The notes below the pieces were generated by a model, which saw only the letters and a program-made list of their open reading frames with translations, was not told the origin of the DNA and searched no databases. A DNA stretch of 64,000 nt from Talinum fruticosum (lineage: Eukaryota; Streptophyta; Magnoliopsida; Caryophyllales; Talinaceae). A program made the position numbers and the translations under genes. The stretch is from contig JAITYX010000003.1 in NCBI GenBank assembly GCA_021018815.1, positions 11,799,501-11,863,500 of the forward strand. Direction: 5' to 3'. Below are positions 63,551-64,000 of the stretch, piece by piece. Numbering within the stretch: position 1 is the first letter of the stretch; each line of letters opens with the position of its first letter.

Positions 63551-63770
63551 GTACAAAGCACCCTACTGGTGGGTGTACGAAAGAATTTGCGTGGCAGAGA
63601 AAGGGGAGGAGAGAGAGAGATGGAGATTGAAAGACATGAAAGAGAGAGAGTGTGTGTGTACAAAGCACCCTACTACCCGGTGTCCGAAACAATTTGCGTG
63701 GCAAAGAGGGGTGGAGAAGAGAGAGAGATGGAGAGTGAAAGGCACGAAAGAGATAGAGAGAAAGAGAGAG
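63551..63770. repeat. 107-bp tandem duplication with GA-rich core
   Basis: Units starting GTACAAAGCACCCTACT begin at 63551 and 63658. Both contain AA(A/C)AATTTGCGTGGCA, GAGAGAGAGATGGAGA and GAAAG-CA(T/C)GAAAGAGA. The second unit is followed by a GA run to about 63778. Confidence 0.85.
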
Positions 63771-64000
63771 AGAGAGTGGGAATAAGAGCACTTGCAATAC
63801 GAAAATTGGCTCAAGGTGGAGCCTACATTGACACATCATATAAGGGTTATTATTTTCTCTCTTCTAAATCCATGTTTCTATAGTGCAAGACTCTCCAACA
63901 TGTTCACCTATTTAAATAATCCCTATGGAGCTCATTCTTTAACATAGTTAATTACTTTACCTTTTTTATTTTACATTATTGTTTATTTTCATAAGATATA
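63771..64000. other. Intergenic, window end
   Basis: No feature is recognised after the GA run. Short frames on both strands extend out of the repeat but are driven by it. Confidence 0.3.

Noticed and set aside
63522..63883. Overlapping frames on both strands at the right end
   Set aside because: They are driven by GA/CT microsatellite and the 107-bp duplication; no domain, no start context.

Overview
The window looks like eudicot plant nuclear DNA. It is dominated by LTR retrotransposons inserted into, beside and through one another, with a small gene-bearing island near the right end. Evidence for a plant: Ty3/gypsy Tat-, Tekay- and (weakly) Athila-like elements, Ty1/copia SIRE elements, CACTA DNA transposons, and one intact gene for a classical arabinogalactan protein (AGP25/26/27-like). 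No tRNA gene, rRNA gene, CRISPR array or bacterial gene was seen. Almost every other coding stretch is a decayed retroelement gene with stops and frameshifts.

Region 1 (1-20551, Tat lineage). Two Tat 3' ends lie in tandem. The first has an antisense ORF (807-3354, minus) carrying a plant-mobile-domain-like protein, followed by a truncated LTR (4144-5044). The second starts at 5045 and has the same kind of antisense ORF. That ORF is split at 6453/17317 by a younger Tat element (6454-17316) and resumes at 17322-18609, before its own LTR (19026-20551). The younger element has a 2.08-kb 5' LTR with a TATA box and a 20-bp palindrome, a TGGCGACTCC-type primer binding site, 59-bp tandem repeats in the leader, decayed gag, RT, two RNase H domains and integrase, and a 5'-truncated 3' LTR.

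Region 2 (20552-34269). A decayed, probably Athila-like minus-strand fragment was split by a SIRE element (21615-33829, minus) with a perfect AATTA target duplication. The SIRE reverse transcriptase was in turn split by a 3.2-kb CACTA element (25284-28513) with a CTT duplication, whose interior looks like captured host-gene sequence with candidate splice sites.

Region 3 (about 34270-54671). A second minus-strand SIRE copy has an integrase interrupted by a 3.2-kb solo Tekay-type LTR (40207-43430) and a 247-bp CACTA MITE (39937-40183). Its 5' LTR was hit by a Tekay-type element (47528-53936) that keeps PBS, PPT and LTRs but only about 1.25 kb of interior without gag-pol. A CACTA right-end remnant follows.

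Region 4 (54672-64000). This is lower-copy, AT-rich DNA. It holds the AGP gene (56741-57172) with TATA box and CT-rich leader, a 2.3-kb terminal-inverted-repeat element with CCGAACC arrays and a 12-bp target duplication (57693-59997), a 1.3-kb long hairpin (60333-61668), and tandem repeats of 144 and 107 bp.

All calls were made by eye from sequence and remembered family features. No database search or alignment was run, so boundaries marked approximate should be treated that way.
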